This document shows positions 9,962-19,526 of a stretch of DNA of 64,000 nucleotides, piece by piece. Numbering within the stretch: the stretch's first letter is position 1; every line of letters begins with the position of its first letter. The stretch lies in the NCBI RefSeq assembly GCF_905171775.1, contig NC_053494.1, positions 192,581,544 through 192,645,543 of the forward strand. Direction: 5' to 3'. The DNA comes from Rana temporaria (lineage: Eukaryota > Chordata > Amphibia > Anura > Ranidae). The notes under the pieces are model-generated. The model did not search any database, had not been told where the DNA came from, and was given only the letters and a program-made list of their open reading frames with translations. The translations under genes and the position numbers were made by a program.

Positions 9962-10380
9962 CCTTGTACACACGACCGAACATGTCCGCTGAAACTGGTC
10001 CGTCGGACCAGTTTCCACGGACATGTTCGACCGTGTGTAGGGCCTACCGGACAGTTTTCCGGCCTAGCGGACAGGTTTCCAGCGGACAAAAGTTTCTTAG
10101 CATGCTAAGAAACATGTCCGCTGGAGGCCTGTCCGTCGGACATGTCCGATGGTTAGTTCGACTCATCGGACATGTCCGCTGGGCCGAAATCCCGCGCATG
10201 CGTTGAAGTGATTCGACGCTTGCGTGGAAGCATTAAACTTCCTGGTTCGCGCACGTCGCCGCCACGTCACCGCGTTTTCTGTCCGCGGGGAATTTGGTCT
10301 GATGGTGTGTACACACATCAGACCAAAATCTCCCAGCAGACATGTCCGATGAAAACGGTCCGCGGATGTACGAGGCCTAA
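9957..10380. mobile_element. Harbinger-like MITE adjoining the hAT MITE
   Basis: The element 9960-10377 starts GGCCTTGTACACACGACCG and ends CGGATGTACGAGGCC, flanked by TAG and TAA. Its first two bases form the end of the hAT duplication CTGTAGGG, so the hAT MITE appears to have used a target straddling this element's left edge. Confidence 0.75.
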
Positions 10381-10849
10381 GAGATTTCAGACTTCTTGGA
10401 GGAGAAAGCCAGCGATGGCAGACATACAACAGGTGTGGATGGAGACTTGAAAACACAAGGCAGGAGATAGAGTTTGAGAATATGTAACATGAGATTGTTA
10501 GAAATTACTGACATAATAACTTGTTTAAATGAATACTGCTGTTACTGGCTGGTGAGGGTCTGTAAAGGGCCGCTGCAGCTGGGGCACCAATGGCATAGAC
10601 ATCGTGAGCCTGGTTTATAAAAGGAAATTTACATTCACTGATTGGTTGCTAGGAGTGGTTTGGGGTGAGCTTGCAAAGCAGCATAGGGTAGTTTTCTTAG
10701 GCCTCATGTACACAAAGCATTTTGGCTTTAATGTGATAGTGGAAGGTACAGGAGCAAGGTCCAACCCCGCCGCTGGCAGCATGTAAAACTCTATGAGAGG
10801 CTGATAGCTGCTGAGGCTAGATGTTTGCAATAAGCAGTCCTTGGGCCAG
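10381..10849. other. Intron sequence, no feature recognised
   Basis: Only weak repeat-like phrases such as TAGGCCTCATGTACACAAAG near 10700; no gene seen. Confidence 0.3.
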
Positions 10850-11587
10850 ATCTACGAAGCAGTTACGCTGGCTTATCTATTGATACGCCGCGTAACTGCT
10901 AGGTTGCTCCGGCGTATCTTTGTTTTGTATCCACAAAACAAGATACGCCTGAAGCTGGGCTAGATCCGACTGGCGTACGTCTTAGTACGCCGTCGGATCT
11001 AAGGTGCATATTTACGCTGGCCGCTAGTTGGCGCTTCTGTCGATTTCCGCGTTGAGTATGCAAATTAGCTAGATACGCCAATCCACAAATGTACGTCCGG
11101 CCGGCGAATTTTTTTACGATGTTTCCGTAAGGCTTTTTTAGGTGTAACGTTGCCCCTGCTATATGAGGCGTAGCCAATGTTAAGTATGGACGTCGGGCCA
11201 GCGTCAAATTTTCCGTCGTGTACGTCGTTTGCGTAAAACGTTTGCGAATAGTGCTTTGCGTAGAATGACGTTCACGTCGAAAGCATTGGCTTGTTGCGGG
11301 TTAATTTGGAGCATGCGCACTGGGATACCCCCATGGACGACACATGCGCCGTTCAGAAAAAACATCATTTACATCAGGTCAAGATGTATTAACATAAAAC
11401 ATGCCCCCATCTCATCCCATTGAATTGCGCACCCTTTTGCCGACACAGTTACACTACGCCGCCGTAACTTACTGCGCAAATTCTTTCAGGATACGGAAAA
11501 TATGCTGAAAGTTACGGCGGCGTAGTGTATCTGAGATACTCTACGCCAGACTGAAAAATGCACGGAGGTATGTGGATCTGGCCCCTT
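10850..11587. mobile_element. GGCCAGAT-end palindromic MITE, copy 1 (CTT duplication)
   Basis: 10853-11584: begins GGGCCAGATCTACGAAGC and ends GTGGATCTGGCCC, with CTT on both sides. The interior is rich in ACGCCGGCGTATC and ACGTCG motifs and ends in large arms that fold back. It is one of about twelve related elements in the window, typically 650-760 bp. Confidence 0.85.
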
Positions 11588-12429
11588 ACAGTATGTTTAG
11601 GGCAGTATGGGCCACCCAGGAATGAATTCTGTGTTCCAGCCATTTGTCCCAGGACGCATACTGCCCTGAACATGGGTACTGCCCAGCACTGTGTGCATTG
11701 GGCATTAAAGGGCATTAAAGTTTTCCTTTTTCAAGCAAATTTCACCAAAGCAAGGTTGTGTGGCAAAATTAGAGGCTCAATTTGATGGAATCTGTTGTTT
11801 TGCAGCAAAATAAATTTCAAGGACCAGAGTTAGGCCTTTGGCTTACCAGTGTCTGTATTTGTCAACTTTACTTAGGTTTCTAAATTTTCCATGACTTTTT
11901 TTTGCTTGTTTCCTGTAAATCTTACAGTATGTTACTGCTCTTGTGCTGTGTGGATCAATGGACATATAGCAGCGACTTCACTCCCAGGAATAGGGAAAAT
12001 TAGAGGTCAGCTTGCTTTGTCTTGCATAATGGAGTGTGAGCAAGCAGTTTGATGAATTCTGCAACATACAACGTCTCTTTTGCTCCATTATGCCCGATGA
12101 AGCAAATCAGCATCACTTTAACGGTGATCGCTTCACGCTGAGTTAAGTAATGTTGTAGACCTTTAACAAGGAAGACTCGCCATTTTCATGATCGACTAGG
12201 CCATCACTCACAAAGCTTGCTTTATGTAAGCTGTGTTTGAGCTAAAATATGATGATTTGAACATGTCGCAAACTACTATTACATGCAGCGGCAGTGATCT
12301 TGTCTATTACAGAAGACCTTCACTGACGTTTACACAGTGATCCGACTGTGTATGTATGTCAGATTAGGGAAATGTTTGGGAACATCTACTGAATAATTCA
12401 TTCGATTTTTTTTTTTTTACATACAATTT
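11588..12429. other. Intron sequence, no feature recognised
   Basis: AT-rich, single-copy-looking, with a T run near 12407-12418. No gene or repeat structure recognised. Confidence 0.3.
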
Positions 12430-13316
12430 TTAAAGGGGTTGTAATGGTAAAACATTTTTTCCTAAATAGCTTCCTTTACCTTAGTGCAGTCCTCCTTCAC
12501 TTACCTCATCCTTCCATTTTGTTTTTACATGTCCTTATTTCTTCTGAGAAATCCTCGTTTCCTGTTCTTCTGTCTGTAACTCCACACAGTAATGCAAGGA
12601 TTTCTTCCTGGTGTGGAGTGTCGTACTCGCCCCCTCCCTTGGACTACAGGAGAGTCAGGATGCCCACTAACGTACAGCTCCTTTCTATATCTGCAACGTA
12701 GAGAGCATCCTGACTCTCCTGTATTCCAAGGGAGGGGGGCGAGCATGACACTCCACACCAGGGAGAAAGCCTTGCATTACTGTGTGGAGTTACAGACAGA
12801 AGAACAGGAAGTGAGGATTTCTCAGAAGAAATAAGGACATTTAAAAGCAAAATCGAAGGATGAGGTAAGTCACAGGTGTCAAACACAAGGCCCGCGGGCC
12901 GAATCCGGCCCTCCAGGCCATTTCATGTGGCCCTCGTACCTCTCCTGCAGCTGCAGGAAAGCTCCAGCCCTCCTCTGGTCTTCCTCCAGACCCCTACTTT
13001 CTGCTTTCAAGCAATGCATCCAGCTTCTTCCCAGCAGCAGCATAAGGAAAGGGGGGTACACTGTGATGTAAGGGAGAGCGGGGGACTCAACCTCTGATGG
13101 TAGGGTGGCAGTTGACATCTAATGTAAAGGGAGGGAATGCATTGGACATCTAATCTTACAGATACAACCGGCCCTTTTGAGGGCAATCATAATACTGATG
13201 CGGCCCACAATGAAATTGAGTTTGACACCCCTGAGGTAAGTGAAGGAGGACAGAACTAAGGTAATGGAAGCTATTTAGGAGAAGAAAAAAAATTGTACCT
13301 TTTAACACCCCTTTAA
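12430..13316. mobile_element. TTAA-flanked foldback MITE containing a hAT MITE
   Basis: TTAA at 12430-12433 and 13313-13316; ends AAGGGGTTGTAATGG and complement ACACCCCTT. Arms pair from both sides: ATAGCTTCCTTTACCTTAG against its complement near 13255-13280, and CTCCTTCACTTACCTCATCC against GGATGAGGTAAGT. The right arm is interrupted by the hAT MITE at 12871-13233. Confidence 0.85.
12863..13241. mobile_element. hAT-like MITE, family 2 (AGGTAAGT duplication)
   Basis: 12871-13233: starts CACAGGTGTCAAACAC and ends GTTTGACACCCCTG; the 8-bp AGGTAAGT occurs on both sides. Interior CCGGCCCTCCAGGCCATTTC. A second copy with its own 8-bp duplication lies at 35536-35878 and a remnant at 60795-60885. 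Confidence 0.85.
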
Positions 13317-13434
13317 TTTTCAATGGTTTTTATTCCAGTTTTTTACAATACAAGGTAAGGACCATGGCATTGACTTTAACAGTGTGTAGTGTCCATAAGC
13401 AGAGAGGCATACATTGTAAACATGGATAAACCAC
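13317..13434. other. Short host segment into which the DIRS element inserted
   Basis: Begins CAATGGTTTTTATTCCAG, which looks like a LINE 3' tail in antisense; too short to classify. It ends where the DIRS left end begins. Confidence 0.35.
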
Positions 13435-13444
13435 TTTCTTTATC

Positions 13445-13584
13445 GTACATCACGGGACACAGAGCGGCATATTCATTACTATATGGGTTATATGGAGTAC
13501 CTTCAGGTGTTGACACTGGCAATCTCAAACAGGAAATGCCCCTCCCTATATAACCCCCTCCCATAGGAGGAGTACCTCAGTTTT
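13445..13584 (+). repeat. DIRS left inverted terminal repeat
   Basis: Identical over 140 bases to the complement of 19340-19479 in my reading. It contains TATATAA at 13547-13553, suitable as a core promoter element reading into the element. A minus-strand short frame within it is an artefact duplicated at the other end. Confidence 0.92.
13547..13553 (+). promoter_or_regulatory. TATA-like box in the DIRS left terminal repeat
   Basis: TATATAA within a C-rich context (CCCTCCCTATATAACCCCC), about 1.2 kb upstream of the gag ATG. Terminal repeats of DIRS elements are thought to supply the promoter. The same box appears in inverse orientation in the right repeat (around 19371-19377). Confidence 0.4.
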
Positions 13585-14774
13585 TACGCCAGTGTCTTAG
13601 GTGTTGGTCATGGTTTAGCTTGCCTCCGCATCCTTGGGATTAGGTGAGCTACCGGTTCTGTCCAAAGGCCTCAGCGCTAAAGTGGTCAGTAACCGGACCC
13701 CAAACCCTTGGGGTATAGCCCCTAATGCTTTTCTTTTTAGAGAGCTGGACCCTGGGCCCAGAACTTAGAAACCTTCGGGTGCCTAATGTTTCTGTTGCCA
13801 GAGTGCTATATGGGCCCAGGACAGTGGATCCTTCATAGGAACCCAGGGCCTGAAGGTCTAGACATCCCCACGGAGATGGGGGAAGATTGGGCCTCTTGCT
13901 TGGCAAAGTCCTGCGGCATGGAGCAGGTAAGTGAGGGGAAAACTTGCGGAACTTGGTTCTTAGCAGGTTTTTTCTGGGGGGTCACAGGGGACATGCCTAA
14001 AGTTATGCGCTGCATCTGGCAAACTAGTCACATATCTTAATGATAGGATGGCTCTATGTGTATTATTCCCCATAAGAAGTGACCTCCCTTGTAGTGTTGG
14101 AAAAGCATTGAGTGGGGCCTGTGTGATATAAAGTGTGTGTGTGTCAGAGAGCTGTGCTTACCTGCAAGCCTCCAGGCGATGCTCCATCAGTCTTCCTCCT
14201 CAGAGCCTGCAAGCAGGCAAAACGCTGACCTCCTCGTGGTTCCAGGTTGGAGCAGAGAGACTCCCTTCCCCCCAACCCCCCCCCCTATCGAAGGGCGCGC
14301 GCGCACGCGCGTTCACGTTGTTATAGGCGCAATTCGCGCCGTTTAGCTGAGGGGGGAAGGGCGGGTCAGTGGTTTAAGGAAGGGTCGGCCCTTCCTTTTT
14401 CGTTCCAAACAGCTCACTCTATACATTGGAACTGGGGAGGAAAGACCAGAGCGGCAGCACGGGGCGCCGAGGACACACAGTGGCCAGAAAGGATATTGCA
14501 GTCTTCAGAAGACTGTTTTCAAGCCTAGAAATAGGCTGTTTCTTTTCCATCTCATAGTTTTTCTTTGCAATACTACTCAGGGGGACAGAATGCTTTTTCT
14601 TTCCTGGATTTGAAACAAAAACGAAAAAAAAAAAAAAAAAAGATTGAAAAAAAAAAAAAAAAAAAGTCATCTAGGGGAGAGGAAGCATTTTTTATCCCCC
14701 AAACAGGTGTTTGGGCAATTAACTTTTATAGTTCCAAATACCAATAGGTAGCAGGTGTACCTCGGTATTGTACC
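13585..14774 (+). other. DIRS leader region, with candidate splice sites
   Basis: No long open frame. A consensus donor CAG/GTAAGT is at 13924-13932. Candidate acceptors follow pyrimidine tracts at about 14558, 14580 and 14706. Two A runs lie at about 14624-14668 and a GC-alternating stretch at about 14293-14313. Excision of a leader intron would bring the promoter closer to gag; inference only. Confidence 0.45.
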
Positions 14775-16097
14775 ATGGCATCCGGGTCAGAGGGTACAAG
14801 AGGTGGGGATTCCCCCAGAGAGTCTGAGGTCTCGGACAAAGTTATGCCGCTGCTTTCCCCACAGGGAGCCTTGGGGCCATCGGGATCTGGGGCTGGAGCT
14901 GGCGCGGGTCAGTCCAACCCTAAAATGGTCACGGACGAGGTATTACTCACCTCTTTAAGAGAGATGGAGAAAAGAATGGGAAAAATGATAGCCACAGCTA
15001 TGCGGGGCAGTAAACGGATTAGATCTCCGTCGCCCGAGCGCGGACCCTCAGAAGAGGAGGTCCTTTCCTCAGGGGAATTGGACGACCTCTTGAATAAGGA
15101 CCAAGTAGGTTCAGGGATCGAAGATCCGGATACAGAGGAGTCTGGAGCAGTCTTCCAAGGGGAGAGCTGGTGGATTCAAGCCTTAACGGACTTGGTCCAT
15201 AATGCATTCAACTTGCCAGTACCAGATCTCCAGGTATCTACGGTTTCAGCTTTGGGCTCACTGAGGGCGCCTCAAAGCAATGCAGTATTTCCGATCCACC
15301 CTCTACTAGAGGGAGTTTTGTTCCAAGATTGGAACAAGCCAGATAAAATCTTCTTACCACCTAAAAGATTCTCTGCCCTATATCCTATGGAAGATAAATT
15401 TTCCAAGAAATGGGCTATTCCTGCAGTGGACGCAGCCATCTCATGTATTAACAAATCATTAACATGCCCTGTAGAAAACATACAGGTATTCAAGGATCCA
15501 GTTGATAAACGCTTGGAAGCACTACTTAAGAACTCCTTCACTACTGCAGGGGCAGTAGTACAGCCAGCTGTGGCTGCGATTGGGGTTGCTCAAGCATTAT
15601 CGGATCAAGTTAAGCAGATGCTTAAACTTATTCCTGCCCAGCAGGCAGAAGAATTTTCGGATGTCCCTAGGGCCATATGTTTTACAGTAGACGCAATTAA
15701 GGATTCTATCCAGCAAGCGTCACGTTTATCGTTATCCCTTATCCATATGAGAAGACTCTTATGGTTAAAAAGCTGGGAGGCCGAGCCCCCATGCAAGAAG
15801 CTCCTGGTAGGGTTCCCCTTCCATGGAGGACGACTCTTCGGAGAAGACCTAGATAAATACATTCAAACCATTTCAAATGGCAAAAGTACTCTCTTGCCAA
15901 CTAAAAGGAAGTTTCAGGGGCCTGCGTTTAAACGACAGTACTCCCCTGGGCAGGGGCCCTCTAATGCCAGACAGTATCGACGGCCTCCTGCGAAAGCAAA
16001 CTTCGGCTTCAACAGCAAGTCACAAGGACAAGCTGCTAGAGGCAGAAAGCAGTGGGTTCGCAAACCAGCAAAACCAGCCCCCAAGCCGACCTTATGA
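14775..16097 (+). CDS. DIRS gag-like protein (ORF1, 440 aa)
   Basis: The first ORF of the DIRS element, uninterrupted from ATG to stop. The N-terminal part is Gly/Ser/Pro-rich and acidic (residues 1-120), the middle contains hydrophobic helices (for example WWIQALTDLVHNAF near residue 130 and the stretch around 260-340), and the C-terminal 60-70 residues are strongly basic with Lys/Arg/Gln/Gly (KRKFQGPAFKRQ, ARGRKQWVRKPAKPAPKP), a likely nucleic-acid binding tail. This position and composition fit the capsid-like protein of DIRS elements; I see no CCHC zinc knuckle. It overlaps the next ORF by 221 bases in another frame, as is usual in this group. The start is the first ATG of the frame. Confidence 0.8.
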   Translation: MASGSEGTRGGDSPRESEVSDKVMPLLSPQGALGPSGSGAGAGAGQSNPKMVTDEVLLTSLREMEKRMGKMIATAMRGSKRIRSPSPERGPSEEEVLSSGELDDLLNKDQVGSGIEDPDTEESGAVFQGESWWIQALTDLVHNAFNLPVPDLQVSTVSALGSLRAPQSNAVFPIHPLLEGVLFQDWNKPDKIFLPPKRFSALYPMEDKFSKKWAIPAVDAAISCINKSLTCPVENIQVFKDPVDKRLEALLKNSFTTAGAVVQPAVAAIGVAQALSDQVKQMLKLIPAQQAEEFSDVPRAICFTVDAIKDSIQQASRLSLSLIHMRRLLWLKSWEAEPPCKKLLVGFPFHGGRLFGEDLDKYIQTISNGKSTLLPTKRKFQGPAFKRQYSPGQGPSNARQYRRPPAKANFGFNSKSQGQAARGRKQWVRKPAKPAPKPTL

Positions 16098-16662
16098 AGG
16101 GGCGCCCCCACCCACGAAGGTGGGGGGAAGGCTGCGACTCTTTTCAGAGGTTTGGGAAGCCAGCATTCCCGACGAATGGGTACGGTCTTCCGTGGCCACG
16201 GGCTACAAATTAGATTTCCTAAGGTTTCCTCCTCTTCATTTCCAGGAGTCGAGGATTCCAAACGATCCGGAGAAAGGAGCCGCATTAATGTCGGCATTAA
16301 ATCATCTACTTTCCCAGGAAGTAATAGTAGAGGTACCAGTCCTGGAACAGGGGCTAGGTTTCTACTCCAACCTATTCATCATCCCGAAGTCCAATGGAGA
16401 TGTCAGGCCAATTTTGGACCTAAAGATGGTAAATACATACCTAAAGATCCGCTCATTTCGGATGGAATCCGTGCGGTCAGCAGCTACCACACTCCAAAAG
16501 GACGACTTCATGGCGTCCATAGACATAAAGGATGCCTACCTTCATCTTCCAATTTATCAGCCACATCAAAAATATCTACGCTTCATGGTGGCTTCGCGTC
16601 ACTTCCAATTCGTGGCGCTTCCCTTCGGGTTGGCTACGGCCCCCCGGGTGTTCACGAAGGTC
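15877..16662 (+). pseudogene. DIRS reverse transcriptase, N-terminal part (frame 1)
   Basis: This frame overlaps the gag ORF and carries the first half of the reverse transcriptase: GGRLRLFSEVWEASIPDEW near 16115, then FYSNLFIIPKSNGDVRPILD, MASIDIKDAYLHLPIYQP (fingers and palm motif A with the first catalytic Asp), and FVALPFGLATAPRVFTKV (motif B). The catalytic YLDD motif does not follow in this frame; it continues in frame 2 after about 16667. Conserved text jumps frames at 16663-16666, where one extra base relative to the expected codon pattern explains the break. Downstream this frame remains open and becomes the recombinase, so the open frame of 1042 codons is a fusion created by the shift. 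The copy is therefore probably unable to make reverse transcriptase without frameshifting. The true start of this ORF is uncertain. Confidence 0.85.
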
Positions 16663-16666
16663 CGAA

Positions 16667-17989
16667 GCTCCAATCCTAGCCAAACTAAGGATCCAAGGGG
16701 TCACGATCCTAGCATACCTGGACGACCTCCTAGTCATAGATCACTCGTCTCCCGGCTTGGAGCGAGCAGTGGCCCTCACGGTCCAATACCTCGAGAAGTT
16801 CGGCTGGGTCCTAAATCGAGAAAAGTCAGCTTTCCTGCCCACAAGGCAGTTGGAATATCTCGGCATGAGATTAGACACAGAACAACAAAGAGTGTTTCTA
16901 CCGCTGAGGAAGGTCAAAGCCATCAAGGAATTAATCCTACTGGTTCTAAGCAAGAAGGAACCGACTATTCGCCTATGTATGAGGTTACTAGGCAAGATGG
17001 TGGCCACATTCGAGGCGGTACCATACGCCCAGAGCCACACTCGCATCCTGCAGGCAGCCATCCTGTCAGCATGGAGCAGAAGGCCACAGGCCTTGGATAT
17101 CCCGTTGCCGCTCTCATCAAGAGTCCGACAAAGTCTGTGTTGGTGGTTAGACCCTCAGAATCTACTGAAGGGGAAGTCTTTCAGCCCAGTGGCTTGGAAG
17201 ATAGTGACCACAGACGCCAGCCTGACGGGCTGGGGAGCAATTTTGGATGGTTGCACTCGCCAAGGTACTTGGGCAACGCCAGAGAAGCAGTTGCCCATCA
17301 ACATCTTGGAGCTCAGAGCTGCTCGACTAGCCCTCAGGGCTTGGACGTCAAAATTGCAGGGGTTCCCGGTGAGAATTCAATCAGACAATGCCACGGCCGT
17401 GGCATACATAAATCACCAAGGGGGAACCAGGAGTCAAGCCGCTCAGAGAGAGGTGAGCTTGATTCTCCTATGGGCAGAGGCTCATGTGCCCTGCATATCG
17501 GCAATATTCATTCCAGGAGTGGACAACTTTCAGGCGGACTTCTTAAGCCGCCAGACTCTATTGCCGGGGGAATGGTCTCTGCATCCACAAATCTTTCAAG
17601 CACTCTGCCAAAGATGGGGAGTGCCGGACGTGGATATCATGGCATCGAGACTCAACAAGAAGCTAGACAGGTTCATGTCCCGCTCAAGGGATCCGATGGC
17701 CTGCGGAACCGATGCGTTGGTTTGCCCTTGGCATCAGTTCAAACTTCTTTATGCGTTTCCCCCGCTCCAGTTACTACCCCGCCTGCTGCGCAGGATCCGG
17801 GTGGAGCACATACCAGTCATCCTGGTAGCTCCAGCATGGCCCAGAAGGGCATGGTACTCACTAATCTTAAGGATAGTAGTGGGAGACCCTTGGACTCTTC
17901 CTCTACGGCCAGACCTGCTATCGCAAGGTCCGATCCTCCACCCTGCCTTACGGCATCTAAATTTGACGGCCTGGAAGCTGAATCCCTGA
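16667..17989 (+). pseudogene. DIRS reverse transcriptase C-terminal part, RNase H and methyltransferase-like region (frame 2)
   Basis: In frame 2: LAYLDDLLVIDHSS carries the reverse transcriptase active site (YLDD at 16715-16726), followed by FLPTRQLEYLGMRLD. RNase H follows with Asp (17213-17215, TTDASLTGWGA), Glu (17309-17311, ILELRAARLAL) and Asp (17384-17386, IQSDNATAVAYIN). The last block, WGVPDVDIMASRLNKKL to YAFPP and VILVAPAWPRRAWY (17615-17870), has the layout of the Dam-like methyltransferase domain described for DIRS elements, but with AFPP where a DPPY-type motif would be expected. The frame ends with a stop at 17987-17989. It is cut off from its N-terminal half by the one-base shift near 16663-16666. 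Confidence 0.88.
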
Positions 17990-19005
17990 TTCTCAGGGGT
18001 AGAGGTCTGTCTCAGAAAGTAATCTCTACCCTAATCAGAGCCAGGAAACCGGTCTCTAGGGTGATTTATTACAGGGTCTGGAAGGCCTATGTAGGCTGGT
18101 GTGAGTCCAAGCGATGGCTTTCTCGCAAATTTACCATCGATAGAGTATTACGTTTTCTCCAGCTAGGAGTGGATAAAGGATTGGCATTAAGCACAATCAA
18201 AGGACAGATTTCTGCTCTGTCAGTGTGGTTTCAGCGGCCGCTGGCCACCCACTCGCTGGTTAAGACCTTCCTTCAAGGGGTCTTACGTATTAAACCTCCA
18301 GTTAAATCCCCGCTTTGCCCGTGGGATTTAAACCTTGTTCTGTCAAGTTTACAGAAACAACCGTTTGAGCCGTTGGCTGAAATTCCTTTGGTTTTACTGA
18401 CAAGGAAGTTAGTATTTTTGGTCGCCATAGTTTCCGCAAGAAGAGTATCGGAACTGGCGGCCTTATCCTGTAAGGAACCATATCTTATTTTTCATAAGGA
18501 CAGGGTCGTTCTCCGCCCTCATCCTTCCTTCCTACCGAAGGTTGTATCCAGTTTTCATTTGAACCAGGATTTGGTATTACCATCCTTCTTCCCTAAACCT
18601 ACTTCCAGAAAGGAAGGGTTGCTGCATACCTTGGATATCGTCAGGGCCATGAAGGCCTATCTTAAAGCTACAAAGAAGATCCGGAAAACAGATGTGCTGT
18701 TCATATTACCGGATGGGCCCAAGAAGGGGCAGGCAGCTGCAAAGTCCACCATTTCTAGGTGGATTAAGCAATTAATCACTCAGGCCTACGGCTTGAAAGG
18801 GTTGCCTCCTCCAGTATCATTAAAGGCTCATTCTACTAGGGCCATGGGCGCCTCCTGGGCAGCACACCACCAGATCTCTATGGCTCAAGTTTGCAAGGCG
18901 GCAACCTGGTCTTCTGTCCACACGTTTACAAAATTCTACCAGTTGGACGTAAGAAGGAAGTCTGATACAGCCTTTGGGCAGGCAGTGCTGCAGGCTGCAG
19001 TTTGA
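17940..19005 (+). CDS. DIRS tyrosine recombinase (integrase-like)
   Basis: The C-terminal part of the long frame-1 ORF; the recombinase starts around 17940-18000, but no clear start codon can be fixed because the frame is open upstream across the RT/RNase H region. The N-terminal SAM-like half includes SRVIYYRVWKAYVGWCESKRW and TIKGQISALSVWFQ. Catalytic residues visible: Arg in SARRVSELAAL (18439-18444), His and Arg of AHSTR (His codon 18829-18831, Arg 18838-18840), and the nucleophile Tyr in FTKFYQLDV (18937-18939). This R-H-R-Y set is that of lambda-type recombinases. The enzyme is inferred to integrate circular DIRS cDNA. It overlaps the preceding ORF and ends shortly before the internal complementary region. 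This domain looks intact. Confidence 0.9.
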
Positions 19006-19173
19006 GACCCTCGGATTCCGGGGGCTCCTCTTTTTTGAGTTAAATTTAAAATTTAAGATTATTTTTTCTCAACTAAGTTGGATTTATTATGATTTGAGTA
19101 TTTCTCTAAATTAAATCCTTTTGTCTTGGAGATGTTCTCCCTCCCCTCATTGTGAGCATTGCTTTGGGACATC

Positions 19174-19290
19174 CCATATAGTAATGAATATGCCGCTCTG
19201 TGTCCCGTGATGTACGATAAAGAAAAAGGGATTTTTAATACAGCTTACCTGTAAAATCCTTTTCTTGGAGTACATCACGGGACACAGAGC
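19174..19290 (+). repeat. DIRS internal complementary region
   Basis: The first part (19174-19225) is the complement of the left end (13435-13485). The second part (about 19226-19290) is the complement of the right end (about 19461-19526). The two complements meet in the run AAAGAAAAAGGGATT. In the accepted DIRS model this region templates joining of the two ends into a circle. All parts are present and match closely. Confidence 0.9.
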
Positions 19291-19339
19291 TCCCACCCCT
19301 CTTTTTGGGGACCATTTTGGGAGGCATACTGCTTGCTAC

Positions 19340-19479
19340 AAAACTGAGGTACTCCTCCTATGGGAGGGGGTTATATAGGGAGGGGCATTTCCTGTTTGAG
19401 ATTGCCAGTGTCAACACCTGAAGGTACTCCATATAACCCATATAGTAATGAATATGCCGCTCTGTGTCCCGTGATGTAC
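19340..19479 (-). repeat. DIRS right inverted terminal repeat
   Basis: Complement of 13445-13584, 140 of 140 bases by eye. It is followed by a unique right-end extension of about 47 bases (19480-19526) whose complement is in the internal complementary region. A donor-like CAG/GTAAGC is at about 19498-19506 on the + strand. Confidence 0.92.
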
Positions 19480-19526
19480 TCCAAGAAAAGGATTTTACAG
19501 GTAAGCTGTATTAAAAATCCCTTTTC

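Larger units (their letters stand above)
13435..19526 (+). mobile_element. DIRS-type tyrosine-recombinase retrotransposon, near full length
   Basis: About 6.1 kb in the same direction as GTDC1. It has a 140-bp inverted terminal repeat at each end, an internal complementary region just before the right end, a gag-like ORF, a region with reverse transcriptase, RNase H and a methyltransferase-like block, and a tyrosine recombinase ORF. DIRS elements integrate by recombination through a circular intermediate rather than with an integrase, and so leave no target duplication; none is evident. Order and overlapping frames match the DIRS1 group. One single-base shift interrupts the reverse transcriptase. 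Confidence 0.95.

Noticed and set aside
9249..10456. Many overlapping ORFs of 60-190 codons
   Set aside because: All lie in CpG-rich foldback MITEs with symmetrical frames on both strands.
13376..13564. Short ORF at the DIRS left end, repeated at 19360-19548
   Set aside because: It is the inverted terminal repeat read in antisense; repetition reflects DNA structure, not a protein.
16680..17930. Frame-1 protein overlapping RNase H as a separate gene
   Set aside because: No conserved motifs in this part; the frame is just open between the RT N-terminal part and the recombinase.
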